Shown here: piece after piece, positions 34,117 through 44,800 of the stretch
How positions within the stretch are numbered: position 1 is the stretch's first letter
Layout of the letters: every line of letters begins with the position of its first letter
From: Isoetes taiwanensis
Lineage: Eukaryota > Streptophyta > Lycopodiopsida > Isoetales > Isoetaceae
Reading direction: 5' to 3'
Length of the DNA stretch: 64,000 bases
Assembly (NCBI GenBank): GCA_021234155.1
Contig: JAJEKV010000003.1
Location: forward strand, 10,726,413-10,790,412
The notes under the pieces: generated by a model
What the model saw: the letters and a program-made list of their open reading frames with translations, nothing else
Databases searched by the model: none
Told to the model about the DNA's origin: nothing
Position numbers and translations under genes: made by a program

Positions 34117-34240
34117 GAAGCGAGATGCCATAACCTATGGCTCCTGAAGAAAATGCATGTTGAAAAATCTTTGAGAAGCGAGATGCCATAACCGATGGCT
34201 CCCAAAAAAATGTACGTTGAAAATGCCTTTCCAAAAAACG
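34117..34240 (+). repeat. Tandem duplication, two ~60-bp units
   Basis: AGAAGCGAGATGCCATAACC(T/G)ATGGCTCC followed by AAAATG(C/T)A(T/C)GTTGAAAA occurs twice. Confidence 0.8.
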
Positions 34241-34744
34241 GTTTTGAATTGGGTTCCCTACCCAATAGAAATCTCAGCCATTCGACCTTAGAATATAATC
34301 CAATGGTTCAAAATGAAAGTTGATGACAAACACTCAAAATCCCTTTAGTATAAAGAGAGATACCAAATTTAATGGTTTGTTAAAACTGTCCTGAGTTATG
34401 ACATGGTTTGGAGGCTAGATTTATTATATTCAATATTAAACAATACATATGGCATGTTTAATTTAGCTGACATAGACAATTGATTTATGGTATATTTTCG
34501 GAATGAACAATAGGGCCCGGGGGGCGGTTTTGGAAGGGGTGCACGCATGGAGGAATTTAAATCAAGTTAATGGAATTCTTGTATATCATGGACATATATA
34601 TATTTTTAATTTAGGTCGAGTTCAACCATTTGTATAATTACTAATAAGGTGACTGCTGCAGCTTGACATAAGTAGATATGTATATTAATGCAACCCCCTC
34701 ATGGGTGACATAGATGGAAAAGGAAGTGAATCTAAAATTTCAGC

Positions 34745-34890
34745 TCAATATGTAGCATAATAACAGGGGGTTTTCTTTGTGTTTTTGTACGCTTTTCACT
34801 AAGGTTTTCCTATGATTTCGTGATGTATTCAAATGGATGTACTAATGCGTACATCTAGAGTGCACCATTTCTGAGCCATTGATTTTAGCC
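34745..34890 (+). repeat. Direct repeat of the region upstream of the Rep element, copy 1
   Basis: CAATATGTAGCATAATAACAGGGGG through TTTTTGTACGCTTTT, TTCCTATGATTTCG and TCTAGAGTGCA matches 35871-36015. Here it precedes a 59-bp repeat array, there the Rep gene region. Confidence 0.82.
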
Positions 34891-34897
34891 TTTTTTT

Positions 34898-35075
34898 TTT
34901 CCAATGGTCAACAGCCAATGGCTCACAACAAAAGCCCTTTTTTTGTGCGTGTGGTGCATAATGGTCAATAACCAATGGCTCACAACAAAAGCCCTCTTTT
35001 TGTGCGTGTGGTGCATGATGGTCAACAACCAATGGCTCACAACAAAAGCCCTCTTTTTGTGTGTGTGGTGCATAA
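34898..35075 (-). repeat. Three tandem 59-bp repeats
   Basis: Units of AATGGTCAAC(A)(A)CCAATGGCTC, then ACAACAAAAGCCC, poly-T, GTGCGTGTGGTGCAT. The length, not a multiple of three in every unit, still gives open frames on both strands, but nothing suggests a protein. Confidence 0.9.
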
Positions 35076-35699
35076 TGGGCACATGAGGGGCTTGAAGGGT
35101 GCATGTAGTGCAGTTTCCCCGCCGGTAACACATTTCTTATCATAACTTTTGATCCAGAGCTCTGTTTGAGATGATTTTTATTGCGTTGGAAAGCTCTCTT
35201 CGAGATCGTTTTGATAGTGTATGATATGGATATGTTTGGTTAACTTATCTATGCTAAAACATCAATTTTTCGGCCGGGTTTGGTAGGCTTTCATATCCTA
35301 CTAGCTGATTAATACAGGATTGCGCTATTGGATATTGTTTTATGGCTCATTCCGAATGAAGGTTGCAAAAAATTACCATGCATTTTTAAATTTTGAGGCA
35401 GTTATTAAGCAAATTCCAAGGCTTCTAGATCCTTGTGCTAACAAGCAGAAAAGTTTCCCACTTTGGTTTCTCACCACAAGAATCCATGGAGGCCAAAGGC
35501 TGCTGTTAAATTCCAGTTGAGAAATGTTTGTGTATGGGTGTTGCAAACTTTATGACTTTCAGAATAATGGGATCAATCCGCTCTATCTTTATGGTAACTT
35601 TTACTTATGTTCTATTTGTTTTATTGTGATGAAATTCAAAAGCTACAGGTGATGAAAGCCGCAAATGAATTCTAGTTTTTTTCTGGTTTGAATTCTAAA

Positions 35700-35872
35700 A
35701 TTTTTGTCACACCGGGGGGGGGAAGGGGACGTCCCTAAGGCCCCGAAGGGGCCAAATTTTTTTTTTTTGCAACACAAACCATTAACATCCAACATCCAAC
35801 ATATAAAAATTAAATCCCCCCAACACATAACAACCATTGACATTAACAACCAACACATAACTACCATTGACA
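35700..35872. repeat. Left flanking block of the HUH Rep element with hairpins
   Basis: GGGGACGTCCC (35726-35736) and GGCCCCGAAGGGGCC (35740-35754) are hairpins, followed by a T run, AAATCCCCCC, and repeated CAACACATAACAACCATTGACATTAA. The last 24 bases (35849-35872, ACCAACACAT...CATTGACA) recur exactly at 39771-39794 on the far side of the Rep gene. Confidence 0.7.
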
Positions 35873-36266
35873 ATATGTAGCATTATAACAGGGGGTTTTT
35901 TTTGTGTTTTTGTACGCTTTTTGGCATGGTTTTCCTATGATTTCGGTGCTGTATTCATTGGGCCATACTAAATAGTATTTCTAGAGTGCAGCTTTTCTGG
36001 AGCGTTGATGTGGATTAGCTTTAACAATCTAACGGTTCTTATGCCGAGCTCCTTATTCATATGCATGAACCCAGCAAAGCTCTGTTCTCTCACAAGCTCT
36101 TGTGGTGGTTTTATCCGTCGTGCCGTCGCGCCGATCCGTCTGCCTCTATCCTCATCCAACAGTTGTGGTATGGAAGTTTGTGCTTTTTCATGACAGACAA
36201 TCTTCCATGACAGAGATTGGAACAATGCATGATACGGTGTTATTGTGTTTTTGCTGTTTTTTGCTT

Positions 36267-37020
36267 TTTATGCTACATATTGCATTCATCTTTTTAAACA
36301 TTCCGCGAAAAGTGTTGTGTTATTTGGTTTTGGTTCACAAGATTGAAACGCGGGGAGATTTCTAGCATGGTGAAGTGGAGATGGAAAAAGATCGGCTATA
36401 ACAACCGCAACTTCCCTCTGCTTAGCATCACGTGGCTTTAGTGCGTAACTAAAGCCCGAGAACCGCATGCCAAACCCAAACCTCGCTGTTATCAGATTCA
36501 TCTTCTTTAAACATTTTACAGAAAGTCTTGTGTTATTTGCTCTTGGTTCCACGAGGATTCAAACGCGTGGGGGAGATTTCTAAAATGGTAAAGTGGAGAT
36601 GGAAAAAGATCCGGCTAAAACATCCACAACTCCCCCTCTCGCTACCATTTGTGCCTTAGTACGGATCTGCAGCCCAGAATCTGCATGCCAGACCCAATCT
36701 TGTTGCACAGTTCAATCCGGGAGAGCGAAACTCTGCATGGCAGAGCCAAAACCGGGACCTTGCATTATTTTCTTGAATCCAAACCCCGCATAAACCTCGC
36801 ATGGCGCGTGAATCCGCTGCAATCCATCGTGTTTAAAGCCCGACCGCATGCCAAACCCAAACCTGCTGTTAATCAGATTCATCTTCTTTAAACATTTTAC
36901 AGAAAGTCTTGTGTTATTTGCTCAGCCAAAACCGGGACCTTGCATTATTTTCTTCAATCCAAACCCTGCATAAACCTGCATGGCAGCGTGAATCCGAAGC
37001 TGCAATCCACTGTGTTACTC
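36267..37020 (+). promoter_or_regulatory. Repeat array upstream of the Rep gene
   Basis: Three related units at about 36270-36360, 36455-36600 and 36860-36930 share ATCAGATTCATCTTCTTTAA-type, ACAGAAAGTCTTGTGTTATT and, in two, GGAGATTTCTA..ATGGT(A/G)AAGTGG. GCATAAACCTGCATGGC-type segments also repeat (36785, 36968). Such iterated upstream units could be promoter or Rep-binding elements; that is inference. Confidence 0.6.
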
Positions 37021-37437
37021 TTGAAACCGAGACTCCTGCACGATTCATCATGCCAGAACCGAAACCCTAACAACAGAAACTTGGATGATACCCTGCTGGC
37101 AAACGCAACTGCAATCCATGGCATGGCCAGAAAACCTCCTTGCTAGCAAAATCCGGAAGCTTGGGTGGGTCTTCATGCTGAATCGATGGCTTGGAAGTCT
37201 GGTCCGGAACCGCAGTTGAAGCCTGTTTCTGTAGATGAACGTTAACAAAAAGCCAATAGTTTGAAACGAAATAATATAATTAGGATAAGAAATATTGGTA
37301 ACCATTAGCTCCCTATTCTCGAGTTCTTGCCTTAAACCCTGTCGGGAAGCCCTAACATTTTCGTATTTGCTTATATGTTTTATATGTTTTACAGAATCAT
37401 TTTTGGACATAAAAAAAGTGTTTCCTGTTTGCCGAGA

Positions 37438-37640
37438 TTAATATATATCCAATTACAATTACAAGCTTGTGTTATTCTTGCTATAATGCTATATATTCCT
37501 TCTAACCTTGTGTTGTCTAACGTGAGCAACCATTGTTTAGGTTAATATCCAATTACAATTACAAGCTTGTGTTATTCTTATTATAATGCTATATGAAACT
37601 TTTAACCTTGTGTTGTTTTTTTAATGATCGCAGCTATTAC
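37438..37640 (+). promoter_or_regulatory. Duplicated 75-bp unit and 5' intron end before the Rep start
   Basis: ATATCCAATTACAATTACAA...AACCTTGTGTTGT occurs at about 37441-37516 and 37543-37618. TTGTTTTTTTAATGATCGCAG ending at 37633 is a strong splice acceptor, so the ATG at 37624 is probably intronic and translation starts at 37642. Confidence 0.6.
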
Positions 37641-37641
37641 A

Positions 37642-38961
37642 ATGAGACGAATGGCACGAAACAGACGAGGCTCAACCTCAACATCACGAATGGGAGTTAT
37701 ACAAGCAGAAGGCATCACGTACGAGGTAAACCATCCTGCACAAGAAGATGTCGCTGAAGCTCAAGAGGCACAAATCAACGAACGCGTTGAGGTATTTTGC
37801 AATACATTACATGTAAACAAGTCTCCGCCACGTCAAGATCCTGGACCATCTAGCCCTATTAGAGATCCTAGTCCTGTTAGGCAAACAAGGAAAGGAAAAC
37901 AAACCCTCGTAGAAGATGATGATACAGATTTGATTAGCATCCATACATCTAGTCCAAGTGACACAGATTGCTCTGAGAATAACCAAAAGAAAAAAAGAAG
38001 AAAAAGAACGAGGAAGCAGGGGAAGAACAAGCTACAACGCAAAACTAAAGGCCCAGTTGGTGGAGATGTATCCATAACGATAGGAATCGGGGGCGCAGAT
38101 GTTGATCCAAAGCTAATAGACAACATCTTGGAGTTTTTTATTGAGCATTGTCATGCAGGATTAGTTGCAACAGAGCGTGGGTCAAATCTAGATCACTTGC
38201 ACTTTCAAGCCACAGCCAGACTGAAGACAGTAGGAGTACGTGGTGCAGCAGCATTGCTCAAAGTAGCCATGAGATGGAACACCACAAAGCCAGCTGGGGC
38301 CAAAATTATGTGCCGAACACTAAAGGACACAAAGCTGCATTGCTTTGAAGGTATGTTAGGTTATTGTATGAAGGATTTTGGAAAGCCCCATTTTAGTGTA
38401 CGCATGCATAATGTCTCATCAGAAGAACTGATGAGAGGAAAAGAAAGATATGCGATGTATGGAGCAGGAGAAATAAAAGATACAGTCTGCCTAGATCCTA
38501 AGAACTTGCTCCTGAAAGTCTGTCACTTTGCAAATTATCGAATGTCCAATCGTCGTAAGCCACCCTTGACATTCACAATCACGGAGATGATCAAGACAGG
38601 TAAATTCTATCTCAGTACACAATGGGCTATACCTACTAATGGCCAAAATGTAAACCAAAGAAGAGTTGAAGCTGCATATGATCTAATGATGAACCCATTT
38701 CAAGCAACCCGTGAGAAAGTATCCTTAGTTCTATGGGGACCACCGGATAATGATCCAGCACGCCCGTCAAGAGCTCGTAGCAGTAATCCATTTGCTAATC
38801 CACCAAGGTACTTTGACGAGCACCAACCTGTTAATGAAGATCCAGACGAGATCATCGAAGCGCATATTGCGGACAGAGTTCAAAACACAATTGTAGTTGG
38901 AGATTTGGGTGATAACGAAATCATGCTCACCAACTGGAACTCATCCTTTGCAGCAGAATGA
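37642..38961 (+). CDS. HUH endonuclease (Rep-like, one catalytic tyrosine)
   Basis: Starting at ATG 37642 the frame gives 439 residues. The N-terminus is basic, then acidic with a Lys/Arg block (KKKRRKRTRKQGKNKLQRK, about 117-135), a likely nuclear signal. A Rep domain follows: ITIGIGGADVDPKLIDNILE, GLVATERG, the HUH motif in DHLHFQA (His 185 and 187), and GYCMKDFGK with the candidate nucleophile Tyr241 and Lys244, the spacing of Rep motifs 2 and 3. Downstream are KNLLLKVCHFANYRM, PPLTFTITEMIKTGKFYLST and LVLWGPPDND. HUH enzymes nick single-stranded DNA and stay attached through tyrosine to start rolling-circle or peel-and-paste transfer. No Walker A helicase follows. No stop or frameshift is seen, so the domain may be functional. 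An endogenous viral Rep is the main alternative. Confidence 0.75.
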   Translation: MRRMARNRRGSTSTSRMGVIQAEGITYEVNHPAQEDVAEAQEAQINERVEVFCNTLHVNKSPPRQDPGPSSPIRDPSPVRQTRKGKQTLVEDDDTDLISIHTSSPSDTDCSENNQKKKRRKRTRKQGKNKLQRKTKGPVGGDVSITIGIGGADVDPKLIDNILEFFIEHCHAGLVATERGSNLDHLHFQATARLKTVGVRGAAALLKVAMRWNTTKPAGAKIMCRTLKDTKLHCFEGMLGYCMKDFGKPHFSVRMHNVSSEELMRGKERYAMYGAGEIKDTVCLDPKNLLLKVCHFANYRMSNRRKPPLTFTITEMIKTGKFYLSTQWAIPTNGQNVNQRRVEAAYDLMMNPFQATREKVSLVLWGPPDNDPARPSRARSSNPFANPPRYFDEHQPVNEDPDEIIEAHIADRVQNTIVVGDLGDNEIMLTNWNSSFAAE

Positions 38962-39071
38962 CACTTTCGGGTATTGAATGGAATACTATAGTAATTGTCA
39001 TCAAGTTAAAAACCTAGTTTAATATTATATTTTTCCATTACATTCTTACTTGCTCAACCTCATGAAATTGT

Positions 39072-39452
39072 TTGGTTAACATGCAGGTTATAGAAGGCCC
39101 GAATGAATCACCTCCACTTGACACCGTAATCATTCCTGAAATAAGCAATAATGTGGAGCCCGAAATTATCGTAGTACCAGAAAGCCCAACAGTTGAAGTT
39201 CAAGTTCAGTTAGTTCCTCCGCCATCAGCACAACCACCACCTCCACATGGCGAGGATCCTATTGACGTTATGTCGTTATGGATAGTTGGATACATCAATG
39301 ACATGCGATCGTCTATGCAACAAATCCGTAACGCACTGAGCTCAATTGAGAACTTCATGCTTGATGCACATATCCGTTTGGACATAGATCGACAAAAGGC
39401 AATTACGTGCGCGCAAATAAACGAAGCTAAGCGCTCTCTGCAGACTATTTGA
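39072..39452 (+). CDS. Probable second exon or companion frame of the Rep gene
   Basis: An acceptor AACATGCAG ends at 39086, and the open frame runs to the stop at 39452. The first half is Pro/Glu/Val-rich (PPLDTVIIPEISNN, VPPPSAQPPPPHGEDP). The second half (YINDMRSSMQQIRNALSSIE, then FMLDAHIRLDIDRQ) is helical with heptad-like hydrophobics, perhaps an oligomerisation segment. The decayed copy has a comparable helical stretch after its Rep domain. I could not place the matching donor with confidence, so it may instead begin at ATG 39081. Confidence 0.5.
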   Translation: MVNMQVIEGPNESPPLDTVIIPEISNNVEPEIIVVPESPTVEVQVQLVPPPSAQPPPPHGEDPIDVMSLWIVGYINDMRSSMQQIRNALSSIENFMLDAHIRLDIDRQKAITCAQINEAKRSLQTI

Positions 39453-39732
39453 TAGGCAAATCAACCAAGATTTGTATCAGATCTTAAACCACTATCCACT
39501 TTAAGTGCTCCAAAACTATTATAATACCTTGGCTATTTTCAATAACTCAATAAATTTCTAAATAAAATGCTTTTATAGCATATATAATTATATTACATTA
39601 TGCTTTGATATTATAGTTAGTCATGTTTCATTTTACTATATTCCCTTTTTTTTCTTAATGCTGCATATTACATAACACATATTGCTACATGTTTTAGATG
39701 TCTTTTATATTCTCACGTCGTCCGCTTTTTTT

Positions 39733-39850
39733 TATGGCCCAAGGGCCAAAAAAAAAATTTTAGTATAATAACCAACACATAACTACCATTGACATTAATT
39801 AATATAACCATTGAATCCAACACAATTAAATTAAAATCCCCCTTAAACCC
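39733..39850. repeat. Right flanking block of the HUH Rep element
   Basis: GGCCC-AA-GGGCC hairpin (39737-39748), an A run, then the 24-bp repeat at 39771-39794, and TTAAATTAAAATCCCCC like the left block. The blocks are related in sequence order and composition though not identical overall. Confidence 0.65.
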
Positions 39851-39942
39851 CCTTTGGTTTGGGTGCATATTCACCGCGAGGGGGTGGCGTAGGGCGGCGA
39901 GAGCCCTCGTAATTGTATTTTTTTTACGCGTCTGAAATCAAC

Positions 39943-40280
39943 ACCATATAGTATTCCGCTTGAAATCTTATAGTATTTTGCAAATCTTGTTATACAGTAT
40001 AGCAAATCTTGTACTTGCATACCCCACAAATGAGGAACTTTACGTATGGTGTAGATTAAGGAATAAGGGGCGAATATGCCAATCCGACAGCTCTCGATGC
40101 CCGGAGTCACCCCCCGTGTGAATATGCACCCAAACCAACACAACAACATATAGTATTTCGCTTGAAATCTTATAGTATTTTGCGAATCTTGTTATACAGT
40201 ATAGCAAATTTTGTACTTGCATACCCTACAAACGAGGAACTTTACGTACGGTGTAGATTAAGGAATAAGGCGTGAACATA
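39943..40280 (-). repeat. Direct duplication, two ~130-bp units
   Basis: CATATAGTATT(C/T)CGCTTGAAAT through GTTATACAGTATAGCAAAT to GGTGTAGATTAAGGAATAAGG occurs at about 39949-40069 and 40147-40270. Confidence 0.88.
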
Positions 40281-41100
40281 GATGCTTAAGTGCTTGTGGG
40301 ATGATTAACTTTGGCTTTGAAGGGTTGTGTTTTCACAATTAGCTTACTAATATCACAAAAATGAAATGAGGATGACTTTACATGAGAATGCATAATATAT
40401 CCAATGTAATACAATGGCAATGCCTCCAAACACATCCTCGAATTATGCAAAACAATGGCATTGTTGTTTTGATTCGTACTTCTTCAATATCACAATATTA
40501 AAATTTGCAATATATAAGGTAACTAGAAAAAATGCCCATCGTTGGGGCTTTTTGTCGGGCATCAAAACGTTGGAATTGTATTAAAAGTGGCTCCAAATTA
40601 ATTATGTGAGGGCAAATGTCATCTTATGTTATCTTATCTTATTGTTAATATTTGTAATAGAACTGTTTGCTCGTTTATTATTTTACTACGACTAACAAAC
40701 CTTAGAGAATATAGATGCTGGAGCAAAATAATGGAGTTCTTAATATATGCATTAATATTCCTCTAGGTATCTGCTATTCAAATTGAAGTGGTTTTCCTCG
40801 CGTGATATTTGCGTAGACAAATATTGTAAACAATAATTTTTCTTCTCCAAGCATATTTACGATATCCAATATTTTTGCATTCTAAAACACATCATGAACA
40901 CTACAATGAGTTGGATTATAAATCTTGCATCTCTAATGATAGCCTCAAGGCTAAAAATGCACAAAACTATAGATTTGTATATAATAGCACACGACAAGGC
41001 ACATAATTGGCCCATATACATAATCCTTGCCTAGAACTCAAGGAGGGAAATAAGCATAAGAGAGAAAAATAAAGAAAAGCAAAGAGATAATATTTTAATT
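40281..41100. other. Intergenic with a dispersed repeat motif
   Basis: AACTAGAAAAAATGCCCATC (40531-40550) matches the motif at 26809. Otherwise AT-rich and noncoding. Confidence 0.45.
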
Positions 41101-41728
41101 TCACGCCACTGGGCAGCATCCAACTGAACATGTGACCACACACCACACTATATTGCTTGGTTGGACTGAACATGTGACCACACACTAACCACATTTCTTG
41201 GTTGGGGCCTGTCTCCAACCACTTTACATTGTTATTTTGATTCGTACTTCTTCAATATCACAATATTAAAATTTGCAATATATAAAGTAATAAGATAGTA
41301 GTTTAATTTCACGCCACTGGGCAGCATCCAACTGAACATGTGACCACACACCATACTATATTGCTTGGTTGCACTATATTGCTTGGTTGTACTGAACATG
41401 TGACCACACACCATACTACATTGCTTGCTTGCACACACCACACTATATTGCTTGGTTGTACTGAACATGTGACCACACACCATACTACATTGCTTGCTTG
41501 GGGCCTGCCCCAACCACTTTACATTGCAGGTCACACTATATTGCTTGGTTGTACTGAACATGTGACCACACACCATACTACATTGCTTGCTTGCACACCA
41601 GACCACACACCATACTACATTGCTTGCTTGCACACACCACACTATATTGCTTGGTTGTACTGAACATGTGACCACACACCATACTACATTGCTTGCTTGG
41701 GGCCTGCCCCAACCACTTTACATTGCAT
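41101..41728. repeat. Complex minisatellite
   Basis: Interleaved units: ACTGAACATGTGACCACACA, CCA(T/C)ACTA(C/T)ATTGCTTG, and GGGGCCTGCCCCAACCACTT with TACATTGCA. Larger blocks repeat as CACGCCACTGGGCAGCATCC (41102, 41311). Open frames across it are repeat artefacts. Confidence 0.88.
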
Positions 41729-41734
41729 CTATAG

Positions 41735-41845
41735 ATTTTTGACACCCAACAATTCAGAGTGCGATTTTGGGCAATCTCGAACTCGAGACCTATAATTGCT
41801 AGACCTAATGCGTTACCACTAGACTAAACGCCTAAGATGCAAATA
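41735..41845 (-). mobile_element. tRNA-derived SINE
   Basis: On the minus strand an A-box TAGTCTAGTGGTA (41826-41814) and a B-box-like GAGTTCGAGATTG (41783-41771) have tRNA spacing. The head resembles a tRNA with sequence TTTAGTCTAGTGGTAACGC. Confidence 0.6.
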
Positions 41846-44800
41846 AAACACTACAATATATGAAAAATTCACATTTAGTTAATATTCTTAACATGACCTA
41901 GGCCATTGATAACTACAATACTAGATGTATATAGATTCTTTCTCAAGCAACATTTTTTACTTTGTACCTTATGATTCTGTTGTTGCACATTTTTAACCTG
42001 CAAAGGCACCAAAGAACAAATGGCATTTTCATGTCTAGTTTGGTGAATATGTACAACCAAATTGAGGCTACAACTTTCATTCTATACATTATTTGAGCAA
42101 CATTTTTAAAAGTGGCCGCTACACACTTTTATACATCAAGGGGCGCGAGGTACAATATTTTGATTGAAGCAAGTGGAGGTTCCTGGTAAAAGTAAGATGC
42201 ATGTATACCTCAAGATAATAAAGATAATTGTAAATGAAATGGCAGGATGAATGCATAGCCCCAAGCACACTCTCAAAAAATATCCAAGGGGCTCCAAGTA
42301 TTCTCTGCAACTTGAAAGCACCCGCCGACATCTTTTTTTCTCCATTCCAAGTTCTTGCATTTCTAGCGATAAGGAATGGTTTAAGGTCTCAAAAATACTT
42401 TTGCTACGTCCTAGATAAGAACAAACTAAGTTGTGCTAAAATTCGATTAGGTAGTCACAAAGAAAAATGCTCTGTACACTGTGAAAGAACAACATTTAAA
42501 TTATACGATAAAGGGAACAATGATGCACCTACAATAGAAGCCAAAAAGATAAACTTCACTTGTGAAAAACTGAAGATTACGTATGAAAGAGCTAAATGTT
42601 ATAAAGTGATTTTGGATGGAGAAAATTGCATCTAAACAAATGCTTCCTAGAAAATTGCTTCTATCAGTGACCCAACTGGTATATTGTATATAAAAGATGA
42701 GTTGGGCACACAAACACGCTATCATTGACATGCATTGCTCATAGACAACCAACCATTCCTTATAGTAGTGCACAATACAAAAATTACTAGGCATCATAAA
42801 CTTGCAATAATGAGTTTCGTATTGCGAGAGGACTTTTTCACGCATGGTTGGGACTATGATTCATGGCATGTATTTTATGCAAAACCGTATATTTTGCCAT
42901 GTTTGAGCAGCTTAATTGCACTTAAAGATCAAGTTTCCATTTTTGAAGATTTTGAATGAGTTTTTCTTTGCAATGGTTCAAAGAGAAAAGGAAATGTTGC
43001 GAATTTTAGAATCTGGCTAGGTGCAGACACCGTGATTTTGCTACGCTTCCATGCCAAAAGGATCAGGGTTTGTAGTTTCTGGCAATGGATGAGCCCGGTG
43101 GTGGGGGTTCGTGATTTGGTGAAGCGAGGTGAAGCAAAGCAAGCCATAGTTTCTCGGGGTTTGTTTTTGGCACAAAACTTTTTTGGGCTTTGCTGAGGCC
43201 ATTGCGGCCTGAAGGTTCAAATCCTCTGGCCCAGGGCACATGGTTTTCTTTGTTTCTTTCTTTGTTTTTGCTTCTATTTTTGGCACAGGGCAGTAAGAAA
43301 TAGTGGCGACCTGCCTCCTCTATGTTTTGATTCCTGGCCAGCACTAGCACAGGATTCATTCCGGACTCCTAAAGGATTCATTCCGGAAGACCGTGCTGAT
43401 GATTCATTCGGGCAGTCCGCGATGGTTGATGTCGAGCTTTGCTATGATTGGTTTTGCTATGATTGGTTTTTTTTTTTTTTTTCTCTCGCTTCAACCATAT
43501 GTTTGATCTGCACCATTGAGACTTAAATGCAGTTCTCTCCTCAAAATTCTAAATGCCTTTGATTGGAATATAACATAGAATATTCGCCAAATCGAAATGA
43601 GAAATATGAGCAAGAAAATGAGAGGCAATGGTTGAATTTGAAATGTGCAAATGCCAACAAGAGCGGAGAAACATAGGGTTAGAGGCAATCGTTTTGGCGG
43701 TAGACCGAAATGAGGTACGGCTATGGCAGGTTAATGGCTCAATGCAACAATGGCTAACTACGTGGATGAAAAATAGGAGGCAGTATGCACATGATTCTCT
43801 AGAAGCATTCGTTAGGTTGGCCCCCTGTGGCATTTTGCTCACATCGGCATGATCATCACAATAGCTTAGATCGGGTTCTCAATCTATGTATTTGTTATAA
43901 GCAAGATCCAGAGCGAAAGGAACTTTGCCTCCGCTGTTAAATACCGCCAGGTAATCTTTGTATTATTTGTAGCTCGATAAAAATATAAATAGGCGCTGAT
44001 ACGGATTTCAGAGACAAGGCTAGCTCCAGATAGCACTTCAGACAGACTTGGTGCAAACGAGGCTTCCGAGTCAACACAGTGAGGTAAACTGTTTCTGTTT
44101 TATAAGATAACACATTTTTCTGACTGCAATGTAAAGTTCTAAAATCTGTGCAGATTGTACCCTTTCTACATCTATATGTTTCTTTTGTTCAAATCTCCTT
44201 TTGGCTGAGCTTTTAGAAATGTAAATTTATTTCTGCTTTACCATGGTTTATTTCTGATTTTCTTCCTCCACTGCTTGCTTCATCAACGTTATGTCCAGTC
44301 CGTCTCTACAAAAGTCAATGAATAGTTTCATCCTGTATAGAGTTTGCTGTGTATTTAATGACCTAGTTTAATGATCCTACTTTTTAGTATCCAGTGGCCT
44401 TTAAACGTACATTTTGGATATGTACATAGACAATGCAGAATCTACTCAAGAACTTGTAGTACAACAGACGCTATCTGTTTTTGCAAAGTCTCTGCTCCAT
44501 TTTGGCAAATTAGTGAAGTTCTATGAAATACCCTGAATGAATTGATGATCGATCTCTTCCTCCATGTTTCTTCTTTCAATCCTGGTCTATTTCACATGAT
44601 CGAGAATTGTTTTTTTCAAATGGAATTAGCTGTGTGTTCTTGTATTAATTCTTTAGATCTGACTTGCACCATTGTATGAATGTTCTAGTTCTTTAGACAT
44701 CCAATTTTCATCCCATTGCATCTTTTACCTGGTTCATTATTAGTTGAGTGATTCATGGTGCCTTTAGTATATGCTTGCTATATGTAGTGCATTTTAAAGA

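Larger units (their letters stand above)
35873..39770 (+). mobile_element. Candidate HUH Rep transposon (replitron-like)
   Basis: About 3.9 kb between two exact copies of a 24-bp repeat, each preceded by a GGCC hairpin and an A/T run. It contains repeat arrays, a 5' intron acceptor, and a HUH endonuclease gene. There are no inverted terminal repeats and no LTRs. Known HUH elements in eukaryotes are Helitrons (Rep plus helicase) and replitrons (one-tyrosine Rep). No helicase is seen here, so the latter fits better. Exact ends are inferred. Confidence 0.55.

Noticed and set aside
37642-38961. Helitron RepHel
   Set aside because: No helicase motifs follow the Rep domain, and no Helitron TC...CTRR ends were seen.
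41232-41675. 147-codon frame with repeated MVCGHMFS-like units
   Set aside because: It is a reading of the 41.1-41.7 kb minisatellite, open on both strands.
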